Part shown: positions 10,666 to 23,960 of the stretch, one piece after another
How positions within the stretch are numbered: the first letter of the stretch is position 1
How the letters are laid out: each line of letters starts with the position of its first letter
DNA from: Chromera velia
Lineage: Eukaryota; Sar; Chromeraceae
NCBI GenBank assembly: GCA_018398765.1
Contig: JAHBMJ010005153.1
Location: forward strand, 1-45,000
Direction: 5' to 3'
DNA length: 45,000 bases
The notes under the pieces: model-generated
Seen by the model: the letters and a program-made list of their open reading frames with translations, nothing else
What the model was told of the DNA's origin: nothing
The model's database searches: none
Program-made: the position numbers and the translations under genes

Positions 10666-12771
10666 TCTTCCCTTCCACTTCTCTGTCTGTCTATCTGTCT
10701 GTGTGTTGAGTGGGTGGGAGAAGGGAGGGAAGCGAGTCGGACGGCTGGGCAGCCTGTCTGGTCTTCGTGTTCTTTCTTCTTTGCCCGCCCGCCCCCCCTA
10801 CCTGTAGGCAGGCAGGCAGGCAGTCACGCAAAGAGAAGAGAGGAGAGCGGCAGGAGAGCAAGGACAGACAAACGGAACTACTGCGAAGTGAGTGAGTGAG
10901 GGCATGTAACGTCTTCTTGTCAGATTGGATCGGAAGGTCTCTCGAGGGTCTCCGGAAGGAAGAGAACAGTCAGCTCAGGAGGTTCAGAGAGAATTTTCCA
11001 AACGAAACGAGAGAAAAGAAGCCAGCCTGGCTGCAGGGCTTTCTCCCTCGACCGATATCTATCGATGGCATGGCGTGGGTGAAGGGGGTGGGGAACTGAA
11101 GAGAAGCGAGGGACAGCAAGAGAACCCAACAGCCCCCCTTCATGTCATGCCGATCCAACCAACCTTGATCACTGACTGACTGACTGGCTGTATGCGGGTA
11201 GGGAACTGATGAGTGATCGAAACAAGAAACAAATCTCTTTTTTGCTCTTTACATTTGCCACCGTCTGCCTTCAACAGTCAATGCCAACCCTGAAAGAAAC
11301 GAAAAACCCAACTGTCCGAAGAAAAAACAGCACCACCAACAAGACCTTCCTCCTCCTTTTTTGTATGGGGACTGCATCTGATGACGCACGTACCTGTGTA
11401 TGCATTGATTCATCTAGCCTTGACCAATGCATGGACGGCTGTTTACTTTTCGCATTTCTTCTCCGCTTCCGTCTCTTTTCTGTTCGTGCCTGCTTGCCTG
11501 TCTGCCTGTGTGCGTTGAATCGTCGTTTTGTAGGAGGATCGATGATCGCACGCGCTCTCCCTTTTTGTTACAAACACCTTCACTTCATGATGCAACACGC
11601 TGCTGCCTGCCTTGCTTGTTTCTTTCTTGCTTGTATGCTACTTTCTTTCTTTCTTGTCTGCGTGCTTTGACTCATGGAGGACATTCGTGTCATGGAGGAC
11701 TTTCGTGCAGAGGTGGGTGTGGGGGAGGGGAAGCTCTTCCTTTCCTTTCTTTTGTTTTGTTTTCTTTTCTTTTCTTGCTGACTGAGCAAGCAAGAAGGCA
11801 GAAAATAGATGGCAACGAAACGACACGGCCCGGGAAAGACCAGAGAGAAAAACAGAGTGGGAGGGGGGGCAGCTATCCAGTCGGATGGATGGATGGGTTC
11901 TTTCCTTCCTTCCCTCCTTCCCTTGATGGCCTTCCTTCCCTCCCTACAGGGAAGCAGCAGCAGATACGGAAAATTTCTTTCACTTCTTCAGGGCAGTTGC
12001 GTTTCTTTCGCTTCTTCTTCTTCTGTCGCCGCATCGAAGCACCAAATCTGACTGATGGTGAGTGCTTTCTTTCTTCTTTCTTGGAAGGGAGGAAGGAGGG
12101 AGGCTCCCGTCCCCTCCCCTCACAGCTGGATGTGGAGGTTTTTCGGTGTTCGCTCGTTCAGTTCGGTAGTCAGCAAGCAGAAGCAGATGTACCCACCCAC
12201 CGGTTTGTTTGTTTATTTCCATCTGTGTTTCTTTTCTTTCTTTCTTTCTTTTCTTTCTTTCTTGTTAAAAACGAACGAGAGAGGCCTGAATGAACGGTGC
12301 ATGCCATTCTTCCTTGCTTGCTTGTACCGTTTGGTTCATTTTGTTTTTATGACACGTTGCCTGTCAGGTTGGAGGGAAGAGAGGCAAGGACACGAAACAC
12401 GACACAGAATTAAATAACCGCTGGATAAAAAAAGAGAGAGAGAGAGAGAGCAGGAGAGAAGAAACACCGAAACGAAGTGTGTGTGTTTACACGGACTTCA
12501 ACGAGAGAGAACAGAAGAGGAAAAAAGGAAGAAAGGAGACGTCAGGAGAAGAGCCGGTTCTTTCGTTCATTCATTCATTCATTCAGTTGGGCAGAGAGAG
12601 AGCATGAATGAATGCGAGCATGAAAGAAGGTCCTCATGTCAAGACGATGAGGAGGAGAACAGGAGGCGGGAAGCAAAATGAGGAGGGTTCTTTCTTTTTT
12701 TCTTTCCGTTCGTAATTAATCGCTCATCTGCTCCTCAGGGCCTGTCTTCTGTCTGGGGTTCCGTTTCACTT

Positions 12772-12813
12772 GCCCCCTCCCCTCCCCTCCCCTCCCCTCC
12801 CCTCCTCTCCCCT
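12772..12813. repeat. (CCCCT)n pentanucleotide repeat
   Basis: About eight CCCCT units with a single interruption near the end; the complementary strand is G-rich with regularly spaced G4 runs. Confidence 0.93.
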
Positions 12814-14551
12814 TCCTTTCACTGTGAAGAATCAAATCAACCAACTAACTGTGCCTGCAAAAAAGGAAAAAAGAGGAAAGCCCGCTCCCATCTCAGCTCA
12901 GTGAGTTTTGTTGCCTTTGCGCCCGTTCAGCCGAGTCCTTCCATCCTCCTGCTTACGTGTAGCAAGGAGGCCTATGGAACCTGACCGCTGGCTGAGTTTG
13001 CATGGGTAGAAAAAAGAAGTTCACTGACTGACTGACAGACTGACTGCGACGTGTGACTTGAGCGGTTCGAATGGGAAAAGAGTGAACGTACGGGAAAAAA
13101 AGAAGAGAGAAGAGAAGAAGAAGTGAGGGGAACTCGGTGAGCTGACTGATCGAGCCCGCGGCTGAGATCAGATCAGCGCGTGCCTTGGCTCTCTCCACTC
13201 ATTCCAGAGAGACGATTAACGTTCATTCCTGCCAGCGCGTTTCTCATTTCCTCCCTCTCGTCACACTGCTGCATGAACATACAGACAGAAAGAAATACAG
13301 AGAGAAAGAAAGAACAGACAGATGGATGGACGATCGTCTCTCCTCTCCTCTGGTGGCCTTCCTTCACTTGCCGCTGCGGTGAAGGACTGCCTCTAGGGGG
13401 GGGGGAGACTTGTATCAGCAGAAAGAAAGATCGTGAACGAGAAAGAAAATGGATCGAGGGGCACTCAGGCATACAGTCATTGGATTCTCTTTCTTTCTCT
13501 CTCTGTGACAGTATGTATCTCTAGAGGGTGCGGAGAGACTGGCCCGCCCGCCCCCGCAGGTCGTCATGCAGTGAAGTTCTTTTATCCGGTTTGTTTGGTT
13601 GTTCGGATGCATGGTCAGTTGTTTTCTCTCTTCTTTCTTTCGCTTTTTGTTCAATCGAAAGAAAAGATCAATTGGGTGATCGCGTCTGTCCATGCCTTGC
13701 ATCACATACACTCTCTCTCCAGGTGGGCACTTCTTCTTTCTCTTTTGTCACGCGGCCTGCGCGTTCTTCGCTGTTGCTTTCTTTTCTTTTCTTCTCAGGC
13801 TGTTGTTGGCACTTTAGATCTTACGCACATCCAGCCAAACAGCCAACCGACCGAAAGAAGGGTAGTGGAAGATAGGCAAGCAGACACACACTGTTGCTCT
13901 CTCTCGCACCCTTACCCATGCATCGAAAAGCCACCGCCCCGTGTGTGTGTTGTGTGTGTCGGTTCGTCTGTCACTGTGAATTAGTTAGTGCCTTTCTGTA
14001 CTGTTGCTGCTGCCGTTTCGCTTGTTAGAACACTCTCATGTCAACATAACAAAAGAAAAGGATTGGCTCACGTCCAAAAGAAGGAAGAAGAAGTCTTCCT
14101 CTCTCTCTCTCTCTCTCTGTGTATGTACGTGTGTGTGTCCCCTTGTGCTTCCCGCCACCGACTTCTTGCCTTGGTTGCTTGCTACGATCTGAATTCGCAG
14201 TCGTTCCTTCCTAAGTGAGTGGGTGAAAGAGTCGTTCCATGTCTGCTGTGTCTGTCGGTCCGTGACCTTGGGCCGCAGGTTTCGTGCGTGACTGTTTGTT
14301 TGTTCGTTGGTCTGGGTTTCCCTTCCGAAAGGGTGTCTTATCTCCTCCCTGTGTGTGTGGGTGTGTGAATGAATGCGCTGCTTGGATGGTCAAGAAAATG
14401 CCTTCCTTCCTTCCCTGATGTCTGTGTGTGTGTCGGTTGTCTTTTTTACCCGGCCAGAGAGCGAGTCGGGTGCCGCGTAAGCGAATGCGGTGCTCGTTTT
14501 GCCCATCGGTCAGTTTGAGTGCTCGAGTTGCTTGTCTCTTTTTTCCCATTC

Positions 14552-14580
14552 CATTCATTCATTCATTCATTCATTCATTC
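14552..14580. repeat. (CATT)n repeat
   Basis: Seven consecutive CATT units. The same unit appears in shorter runs at 12566-12582, 20817-20830 and 38448-38478. Confidence 0.93.
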
Positions 14581-17500
14581 CTTTATTCATACAGTCGTCA
14601 GTGAGCAAGTAACGTGAAGTTTTTGTTGGCAGCCTCGCGCCACCAAATTGCGGTCGGTGCGCATATGTTCCCTTTTACCTTTCCTCCTTTCGTCCTTTCA
14701 CCGCTTCAAAGAGAAAAGAAAAAAGCAAGCCTGTGGTGGTTGATGAAGAGCATTGGGGGTACGTGGAGAGAGGGTGGGAGGGTGAAAAGAAAAAACGCTC
14801 GCTGTTTGTTTTCGAGCGAAAGATGAGGCGAGGGAAAGAGGAGAAGACAAGGCCGATCGGGTGACAAAAAAGACGCAGACAGAAAGGAGACGAAGAGAGA
14901 GACCAAACGGCAAGAAAAAAAAGTCGTTCGACCGAGTTGGGTGTCGAGCTGTAGTAAAAGAGAAAGCGACAGAAAAGGAGTGCGAGGGAGGGGGGGGGAA
15001 ACAGGTACGAGGGAGGAACTGAAGGAAGGCGTGTGTGAAAGAACAGTCAGTTGGGAGGAAGGTAGTCAGGGTGGATGTTTGTTTTCAAAGGAGAATCGCT
15101 GGGGGCACAGAGGAAAACGAAAAAACGATGATGCTGTAAAGAGAAGAGAAGAGGAGAAAAGCAGAGAGAGAAGAAGTTGATTGTCGAGTCAGGGGTGGAA
15201 GGATGGGGGGAAGGAGACAGCTAGGCCGGTTGTTGAGTGGAGCCAGGGGGTCGTTCGCTCACTCAGTCAACAGATTTTGCGACAAAGAGAAATCCCCCGA
15301 ACACTTTTGCCGAGGAGAAAGTTTTGTCACTCACTCACGCACACTCACATCGAGGGAGGAAAATGTGCTCTTCTCTGTCTGTGTTGTCCTCTGCATGCTC
15401 TCCTTTCTTTACTCTCCTTCCTGTCTTGACTTTCTGTTTTGTTCCTTCCTTCGGTTTTGTTTGCTGTTTTAATTCGACGGAACGGAACGTTTAACAGAGA
15501 GAGACAGGGAGGGAGGGAGGGAAGGGGGGGATGTGCCGATGGCCTGGGAGGGTTTCTTTCATTTGATCGGCAGCAGAGGAGGAAAGGCGATGATGAAAGA
15601 CTTTCGAAAGAAAAGCTCGAAGGAAGAGTGGCGGGCGAAAGGAATGGAGAGGAGCAGAGAGGGGCGAAGTCGAGGAAAGAAAGAAGAGAGCGGAAGAATC
15701 ACAACCATCCCCAAGCAAAGAGAAGGTAAGATTGAAGAAAAATCGGTCGGGCCCTTCACCCACGCTGTCTGCTTTCATGTTCGTTTTTGATCTCTTTTTG
15801 TTGCTTCGGACGCTCTCTCTGTGTCACACAGCTTCATTCATCTCATCTGATGTTTGTCTGTGCCACAAGCAGACGAACAAGCAGCTAGGCGAAAAAGCAA
15901 GTGAGTGAAGGAGTTTCACTTTCGTCTCTGACCACTCCAACTCTCTCTGTCTGTCTTGTCAAGTCAATTTGCAACGCTCCACCCTCCCCCGGCATCAAGA
16001 ACGATCTTGCAGGATCGACCCACCGTCTGTCTGTCTGTCTGTAAGTCAGTCTGTCACTTCCTCATCTCCCACTTTACCTACCTGCCTACCTACCTACCGC
16101 AAGGAAGTACAAGAAGGTTGTTTGCAAGGCAATCAATTCGTCTTCGTATCCTTTTCTTCCTCCCGCCCGCCCGCCCACAATTAGGTCGAGATGGACAGAT
16201 CGACCTCGACGCTGCTGTAGACTCAACAACAAAAAAAGAGATAGACAGACGTCCAGACAAAGAACAAATGTCGGAAAGCAGAAAGAAAGTCAAAATCATC
16301 TGTCACTCACTCAATCGCAATCAGCCAGCCTCCGACGACACACACACACACACACACACACACACAACCTCTGACAGAAAGACACCCTAGCTAGAGGGTG
16401 TCTATCTCATTACCCTGCTCGTCAGTCAGTCACTCTTCCCTCCCTCCGTTTATCTACGCCTTCGATTCACTGAACAAGTACTGCTTTTTAAAAATAGATG
16501 CAAAGAAAAGAAGAGAAAGATGATCCGAACAGAACAGAGCAAAATGAAGAAGGAGAAGAGTGAAGATTCACCAGGGTGCAATGAAAAGAGAAATCAATTG
16601 ATCAAGCCAGCTGCCTGTCAGATTGCGGTCAGAAACCAATTAAGAAGGAAAGAAAGAAAGAAAAAGAAATGAGGAATGCATCGCTGATCGTCTGCTCTTT
16701 CTATTCCGTCGCGTGCGTAACGAATCTGCCCACTCCGAAACAACGAAAGAACTTTCTTCCTGTTTGTCTCTTTCTTCTCTGCAAGGATGGATGGGACCGC
16801 AGGAAGGAAGGCAACAAAGGGGAAGGGATTTTGACCATCTGAGCGGTTCCGCTGTCCACATCTACTTTGCTTCCGACCCCGTATTTTTGTTTCAACTTGT
16901 CTCCAGCATGCCTTCAGTCTATTTGCCTGCCTGCCTGCCTATCTGTGTTTACGTATTTGGGTTCTCTCTGGTGGTCGGAGCCCGGGGGGGTCTTTGGGGC
17001 TTTCTCTTCTCTTCAGTTTTGTTTGCTTCCTCGCTCTTTCCCGTTCACAATCCCTCTGTCTGTCTGTCTGTCTGTCTGTGCACTTCTGCCTTGCCTGTTT
17101 TTGTTGTGAAGTGGAATGAGTGAGGGCCCTGCAGGGGACCGAAGAAAGGGGAGGATGATGGAGTATCGAGAAAAGCTTTGGCTGGCAGTGAGTGAGTTTT
17201 GAGTATTTTGATTCTGTGCTAGCAAGGAGGCCGGCCCCTTTTTTGACCACGCTCCGTTTGGCGTCCTTTTTTTTGGTTTATTTTTCTTTGATCCGTCCAA
17301 AAAATAGCGAAGGATTGTGACTGATCACTGCGATCTCCCTCTTGTTCTATGGATGGATTGATCGACCCCCATTTTTCTTTCTTTCTTTCTTTTAGGCTAG
17401 TATCCCGTGAAGGATCCTCGCTTCCTTTCTTCTGTTTTCTCCTTCGCCTCATTCTTCTTCAATGCTAGTAGAGAGTGGAGAGGAGAAACGAGGTTGATTC

Positions 17501-17617
17501 AGGGAGGGAGAAATTCTTTTTCGTTTCTTTTCAGCAGGACAACTAACTTGTGAACTGAAAGATCACTGCAGGCAAGGAAGGAAGGAATTCCATTAACTGT
17601 TGCAATTTGCATGTGAT

Positions 17618-17647
17618 CCTTTCCTTTCCTTTCCTTTCCTTTCCTTT
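17618..17647. repeat. (CCTTT)n pentanucleotide repeat
   Basis: Six CCTTT units. The same unit recurs in isocitrate lyase intron 3 near 30995-31017. Confidence 0.93.
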
Positions 17648-18827
17648 TGAACCGGACGGGGGGGGGAATGAGATGGCAGAAGGGAAGAGCAGCGGGCCCC
17701 CTGACTGCTTTGGGTTCTTTCTACAGGTCGGTCCTGTGCCTCGATCGCCTCATTCCTGTGAATTAATTAATTCGCAGCAATCCATCCATTGTGAGTCCTG
17801 TCTGACCTCTCGTTGTCTTACCGTTCTTTTCTTTCTGTCCCTTCCCAGGAAGAAAGAAGGGGGGGGGGGTTCGCTTTCTGTTGGCGCGTGTGCGAACAAT
17901 TTTGATGCTAAAGGGACGACTCTCTTGACTCCCTCCAATCATCTCTGTCAGTCGGAGTCTCTCTCTTTCTCTCTCTCAAAGGTTTCGCTTTTTGGTTTTC
18001 CTTCGTTCTTTCGTTCCACTCTCTCCTTCCACTTCTGCCTGTGCTTTCGTTCTGTGATTGATTTCGAATTCATTCATTTACTGCTCCGGCGGTCCTTCGA
18101 TTTGTTTGAAGGCCGCAAGTTGACTTCTTCAGTCTTTTATTCTGCAACAATGAACTAATTAATTCATTTGATCATTCGGACAAATAAAAAAGAGAACGAA
18201 CGGAAGGGCGGGCCGGATCGCAATTGAATGAGCTCTTCAGACAGGCGTTGATTTCTGTTTTCCCTCTGTCATTGACAACCACCTCGCTCCTCCCTCCCCG
18301 TCTGCATGTCTGTCAACAGACGCCAACGCATGATGCAGCAGTCTGCTTGTTTGGTTTGTTTCCTCTGTCTGCCAGCCACACTTGTAGCTCTCTCTCATTT
18401 GTTTTGCTCGGTGGTGGTTGTGCATGCATTCGGTCAAGGAAAGAATTAGCGAATGATCCGATGAAGTGATGCAAGCAAACTAACAAAGGCCACGAGCGAG
18501 GGAGGGAGGAAGACGGGGAGTCCGTCTAGCTGACGCATACACAGCCAACAGACAAAAGAGAGAGAGAGGGGGAAGGGTACTGGTCCGTTGGAAGAAATCA
18601 TTGACTTTCGAATTGGAGAGAGAAAAGAAGAGAGAAGAATTCCCATCCGCAATCTCTCTCTCTCTCGGGGTGAATTTAGGAAGGATAAGCGTCCAGTCCA
18701 AACGGGGGCTGCACGGGTTGGTTGAATTATTTTCTTTCGTTTCGTTTGTGTCCTCGCGATGAAAGAAGAGATCATGCGGCCAGCCACACAGCGTCGTTTG
18801 CCCAATCAGTCAACAAGCTCAGCTCCT

Positions 18828-18904
18828 TTTCTTTCTTTCTTTCTTTCTTTCTTTTTCTTTTCTTTTCTTCTCTTCTCTTTTCTTTTCTTTCTTTCTTTCT
18901 TTCT
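18828..18904. repeat. (TTTC)n polypyrimidine tract
   Basis: Roughly 75 bases of TTTC and TTTTC units without a purine. Similar tracts lie at 12232-12263, 21713-21742 and 21927-21989. Confidence 0.93.
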
Positions 18905-19136
18905 CTGGAACAGGAAGCCTCTTTGTTCGTTTGTTTGCTTGTTTGTCTGGAGGGTCGGTAGCTGGATGGATGCTCGAAGAGGGCAAGGCAAGCAAGGACT
19001 GTTGTGCTGTCGTGGTCTCGTCAGGCAAGGAGGAAAACAAACGGATGGATGGATTGTTTAAACAATCAGGAGTCGAAGAAGAAGAATGAAGCGACGAACA
19101 GAGAGCTGAGGCAGGCGCTCACTCATGTTGAGTGAG

Positions 19137-19155
19137 TGGGTGGGTGGGTGGGTGG
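19137..19155. repeat. (GGGT)n repeat
   Basis: Five GGGT units, close to the only ambiguous base in the window. Confidence 0.9.
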
Positions 19156-19183
19156 ATGCTCTCATGCAACGAATGAATCAGAA

Positions 19184-19184
19184 N
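19184..19184. other. Single ambiguous base (N)
   Basis: The sole N in the window, directly before a run of ten G. It probably marks a consensus or assembly uncertainty at a homopolymer, so local length is not reliable. Confidence 0.98.
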
Positions 19185-21925
19185 GGGGGGGGGGAGGGGG
19201 CAGCGGGAGTGAGGAGGAAAGAAGGGGAGGAAGGAAGGAAGATTGTGTCAATTTTGGGAAAGTACAGACAGACGTACAGGGGTGAGAGAGACACTTTCTT
19301 TATAGGGTTGACGGCAGGAGGAAAGGGGAGGAACGAACAAGTCGGCTTACTTCCGAATGACCGACCGACGGTCAGATTTGCACATGAATCGAAGCAAAAG
19401 CTGTCTTTTAAAAAGAATTCAACCGACCGACCGACAGACAAATGCATGTAAGTGACGGTTTCTTCTTTGATTTGTGCTTGTCTGTCGTGATGGATCGATT
19501 TGCTTTCATGATAAAGCGCTGGCTGACTGGATGGGCACGCACTGGGTCAAAAGGTTGGGGTTGCAGAGGAAAGGAAGAAATTGGCGCGTCTTGATAGTTG
19601 GCCTTCATTCATTTCATTAACGTGAGCCTTCTGTTTGTTGTGTTGTGTTGATTTTGACCTCATGCCGTCTTCCTGTTTGTTTGTTTGTTTGTTTGGGACA
19701 ACAGGGGTGTGATTTGATTGGTTTTGGTTTGATTTGATGGAGGGAGCAGAATGGGGGTACAGATACAGGTACAGGCTGAGTGACTAAATGACTGCAGGCA
19801 GAATGAATGCAACAAGAAGAGAAAGGCAACGTCGTCCTATACAGAGGCAGCAGGGCAGCGGTAACGATGCAGATGGATGCAAAAAAAGAAGCGATGGAAA
19901 GAGACGAGAAATTGAGATGTCAAAAAAAAGAAAGAAATATCCGCAACAAAAAGGTAGGTTGAAAAGAAGTAAGGAAGGAAGTGCGGGAGGTAGGTGTATG
20001 TGTTAGGAAGAAACTGGAGGCCGAGCAGCCCCGCTGCCCTGCCATGAAATGAAATGCTCGTCTTACATGTTAAAATGGAATTAAGCCTGGCAGGTCAAGA
20101 GGAAAGAAAATGAGGCAGGCAGATGGTTTGAGAAAGAGGAGGGGGTTGGGAAACGCAAAGAGCATTGTCGTTATTTCTGTCGTCTCTTAAATTCACGCTT
20201 GCTTGAGTGCTCTCAGAAAGGGAAGAGAGAGCAGTGGCCACCCACAAGAGAAAGAAGAGAAGAGGGGGAAAAGGCTGCCAATCCTTTTTGCTACTCACTT
20301 ACTCACTGTACACAATTATTTCCGTTCTTTCTTTCATCACCTGTTCACCCATCCCCTGCACAATTGCAAGACGTGGAGGGACTGAAGGCAGGCAGCTTGC
20401 ATTGCATCATCTTGGTCGGTTGGTTGGCTCTTTGGGAGTGCGTGTGCATGCGCAGGTTTGCTTATCGCCACCGAATCAAATCAAGTCACTCCAATTTCTG
20501 ATTGAGTGAGTGAGTGAGTGAGCGTTGTTGCATGTATCATTAATGGGGTGTGCATTTTCGTCCAATTGGGGGGAATTTGGTTCGTTCAAGGGAGCGCGTG
20601 CAGTGGTTCTTCGAAAGTTTTTTTCGCAGTTCTGTCTGTCTTCATTTCTTCGTTTCTTCACTTCACTTTATTTGATTCGTTCGTTCATTCGCTGGAAGAG
20701 AACGTAAAAACATTCCGGCGTTGCATGATAAAGTGTGTGCACCTGCGTAACAAGTGACATGTTTGCACTGTAGTAATGAACACAACGAATTGGATGGACC
20801 GTCGCTACCAATTCCTTCATTCATTCATTTAGTCATGTCTGTCTGTGTGTGTCTCTTTCTTTCTTTCTTTCTCTCTGTGCATGTACGCACGTGAAAGATG
20901 AAAGATATGAAAGAGAATGAATGATCCGAGAAGAGAGTGAGTGAGAGCCTCACCCCTTGTTGACTGCATTGGGGGGAAATGTTCTCCCTCTCTCTGTGCC
21001 TCTCTGACTGAGGCGTCGTGCGGATGTCGGCCTCACTCTCTTGCTCACTCACGCGCAAACGGCAATCAATTAATGCGATGAGGATGGATGGAATGGATGC
21101 ACCCAATTACTTAGATGGATGGATGGATGCATGGATCGATTGACTACGATGTAAGAGAGAGAGATTGACTGACTGACTGTTTGGAGCTGACTATGTGACT
21201 CAAACTCCGGGCAGCAACGCCCCCTCGCAGGTAGTTGGCCTGCTTGGCAAGCAGGAGTGCAGACGCAAGCACGAACAAAGGAGTGGAAAAAAGAGGGTGT
21301 GCGAAAGGAAGAAAGGAAGGAAGAAATCAGGTTGCCTCACTGACTGACTGACTGACTCCATAGCTGACAGGAGGGTATTGTTTGTTTGGGGAAGAGCACA
21401 AGCCGGCCGGTGCGCTGATGCCCGCCCTGACTGACTGACTGACTGATGGATGCCTCTTTCTCTCTCTCTTTCCTTCGGGAGAGGGCCTGCGCAAAAGATA
21501 GCGATGAGGTGAGGTGTCTGGAGGGAGAGATAGTTCAATCCTCTCTCTCTCACTCTCTCACTTGACTTCGCTGAGTTCTGCTGAGAGGAAAGCATGCACC
21601 CATGCAGAAGATGGAAGGAAGGAAGAAAATAGACCTGGGTGTGTCTGGTCTCTCTCGATCGTGTCGCATCCATCGCGCTCAGTGAGGTTGGTAGGTAGGG
21701 AGCCTTGCCTTCTTTCTTTCTTTCTTTCTTTCCTTTCTTTCTCTCAAGAGGGACGGACACAGAAGGGTAAAAAGGAAGAGAAGAAAGGAACAGAGAGAGA
21801 GAGAAGGAAGGGGGGACCGGCGGGTCCTCTGGCCGGCCTCCTCTCTGCTCCCCCATCCGAGGGCCGGCTCATCCGAATACACGCTCACCCTTGATTTTCT
21901 TCCTGACTGACGGAGTTGTTCTTTG

Positions 21926-21926
<1 letters not shown>

Positions 21927-21957
<31 letters not shown>

Positions 21958-21989
21958 TTTTTCCTTCTTTCTTTCTTTCTTTCTTTCTT
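21927..21989. repeat. (TTTC)n polypyrimidine tract
   Basis: About 60 bases of TTTC units with a short TTTTTTTCC interruption near the middle. Confidence 0.92.
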
Positions 21990-23734
21990 CTCTTTGTTTG
22001 TCGTGAAGAGAAGTGCAGCTGCGGAGCTCTGTCTGCCTCTTGCCTTGCCTGCATGCCCACTGTTGGGTCTGTCTGTCTGTCTGGCCTTCTGCTTATTTGT
22101 GGCAATGAATGCGTGAATTGCCTTGTCGTGATTGCTCGAATACTTGCTCGTGTGTCTTCCTTCGTTCGTTCGATGCATCAATTAATCTGCCAACAGAAAT
22201 ACAGACAGTCGGGTAGCTGATCGATGATCGATGGGTGTGCGTACAGAAAAAAAAGGACTCGATCGTTGTTCTTGTCCGTCTTTCTGTTCCCTCACGTAAG
22301 TCCTTTAGGGTTCCTTCGTAAGTAAGTAAGGGCTGTCTGTTGGGACGGACGGAGTTGAATATTTATTCATGGAACGATCCAGCGAGGCAAACAATGCAGG
22401 AGGAATGATAGAAGTGACATGAAGTGCATCTCTTTCCATGACTGTCGTGACCTAATTAATGAGTACAGCCACGCATTTTTGAGTCGTGGAATCCAGCATC
22501 CATCGATGTTCGTTTGTTCCATTGACTCTCTCTGTCTTGCCTGCCTGCCTGCCTGCCTGTGAAGTGAACCCCTTCCAACGGAAGAGAACGTTTGTGCAAT
22601 GATGTTCATGATAGCTTTGAAGTACCAGTAGGTGAGTGAATGAGTGAGTGAGCGCATGAAGAATGAAAGAGTAAGTGAAGAAATGCGCGTCTGTCGGGCC
22701 CTCCTCGTGACTCGCCGGTTCGCTTTACTGACTTTGCCGTGACATGCGCGTGCTTGCAATCTTCTCTGTCTGACATGTGTCTTATATCGACCCACCCGTG
22801 CATTTATTAATGCACTCACACATTGAACGAACAAACAAAGCAATCCACGTCGACAGAAGGAAGGACGGGCCACGTACTACGCTGTCCTGTGCATGATTAC
22901 ATGCATGGCCATGTGTAGAAGGCCCCTTCCGGCTTCAGATGAACATCCGGCGATAGTATGAGTGCGTGCTCCGATCGTCTCTGTAGTTGGTCACTATACG
23001 TACCTCTCTCCTCTGGCATGCAGCCTGAATTCTTTCCTCACTTCGCCCCCCTCTGCCTGGGTGTGTGAGCATGTGTGTCTAGGTGTGTGTGGGCGTGCGC
23101 GTGCGCGCGTGCGTACGCCGTGCGCCAAGTACATTCGATGTCTTCGGATGAGTCTGCGCACTCCCCTTAATCACGTGTGGGCATGACTGCATGCTGAACA
23201 TGTACATAGACTTTCCGAAAGCCAAGTGGAAAGGAGTCCTTAGCGGTCTGCTTTTGGATCCAATTGAAACAGCATTTAGCTGAAAATCTCCTATCAGTAG
23301 CGACTGTAAGTTTTTATTAAGACTATATTCCAGACTATATTAAATATAACTAAATTATATAAGAAAATGTATACGGCGTGTTTACTACTCAGATAATAGG
23401 CCTTTCACATCCTTTCACATTAAGAACACTGTAAGCTGAAACGTTAGATTACCGATTTTCTTCTTTTAATCTAAATTTTACATTTATGTAAAGTATGTTT
23501 AGAATGTTTTAAAAGATTTTTACTTGGACTTTTACTTATGGGCAATGAGCATGAAGTTTTCTGACTGAATCTTCTTAATTATCTTCTGATTGAGCTAGAT
23601 TCCGGACTAGATTCCGGGCCAAATTTCCGGTATAGATTCCGGCTGACAAAGAATAAAGTCATACGCCGTTCTGTGTAAGGGTGTAAATTGTCTTACGGCA
23701 AACACTAACAGACACACTATAACATGATAATTAA

Positions 23735-23960
23735 TCTAAGCGCCGCACATAAAAAAAAAGAAAGAAAAAATTAGGCGTCCTCACTTTTTTTTTTTTTTTT
23801 TTTTAATGTTAAAAGTTAGGTTCACATTTTGAGTGGAAAAGTAAGTTTCAGAGTTGAAAGTGATTCTTTTCCTTTTTGAGGCACTTGAAAAAAAAAAATA
23901 AAAAAAAGAAAAAAAAATTAGGCCTTCCCACCTTTTTTTTTTCTATGTGCGGCGCCTAGA
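23735..23960. mobile_element. Miniature inverted-repeat element A (226 bp)
   Basis: The left end reads tctaagcgccgcacataaaa and the right end, inverted, reads tctaggcgccgcacatagaaa, giving about 26 bp terminal inverted repeats with two visible mismatches. Behind each terminus lies an A-rich tract, a short spacer beginning attaggc, and a T-run of ten or more, so each end could fold as an A/T hairpin. There is no coding capacity. The element sits in an AT-rich island. Its architecture and terminal core match the element at 42422-43020. No clean target duplication was found, although aattaat occurs on both sides. Confidence 0.75.

Noticed and set aside
11427-12293. 288-codon plus frame
   Set aside because: Mostly translation of TTTC and CCTT tracts, giving Ser/Phe/Leu runs, with no domain and no similar neighbour exon.
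13060-13085. Possible tRNA T-arm (ggttcgaat)
   Set aside because: No acceptor stem, D-arm or anticodon arm could be placed around it. Similar gattcgaa strings at 4793 and 35229 failed in the same way.
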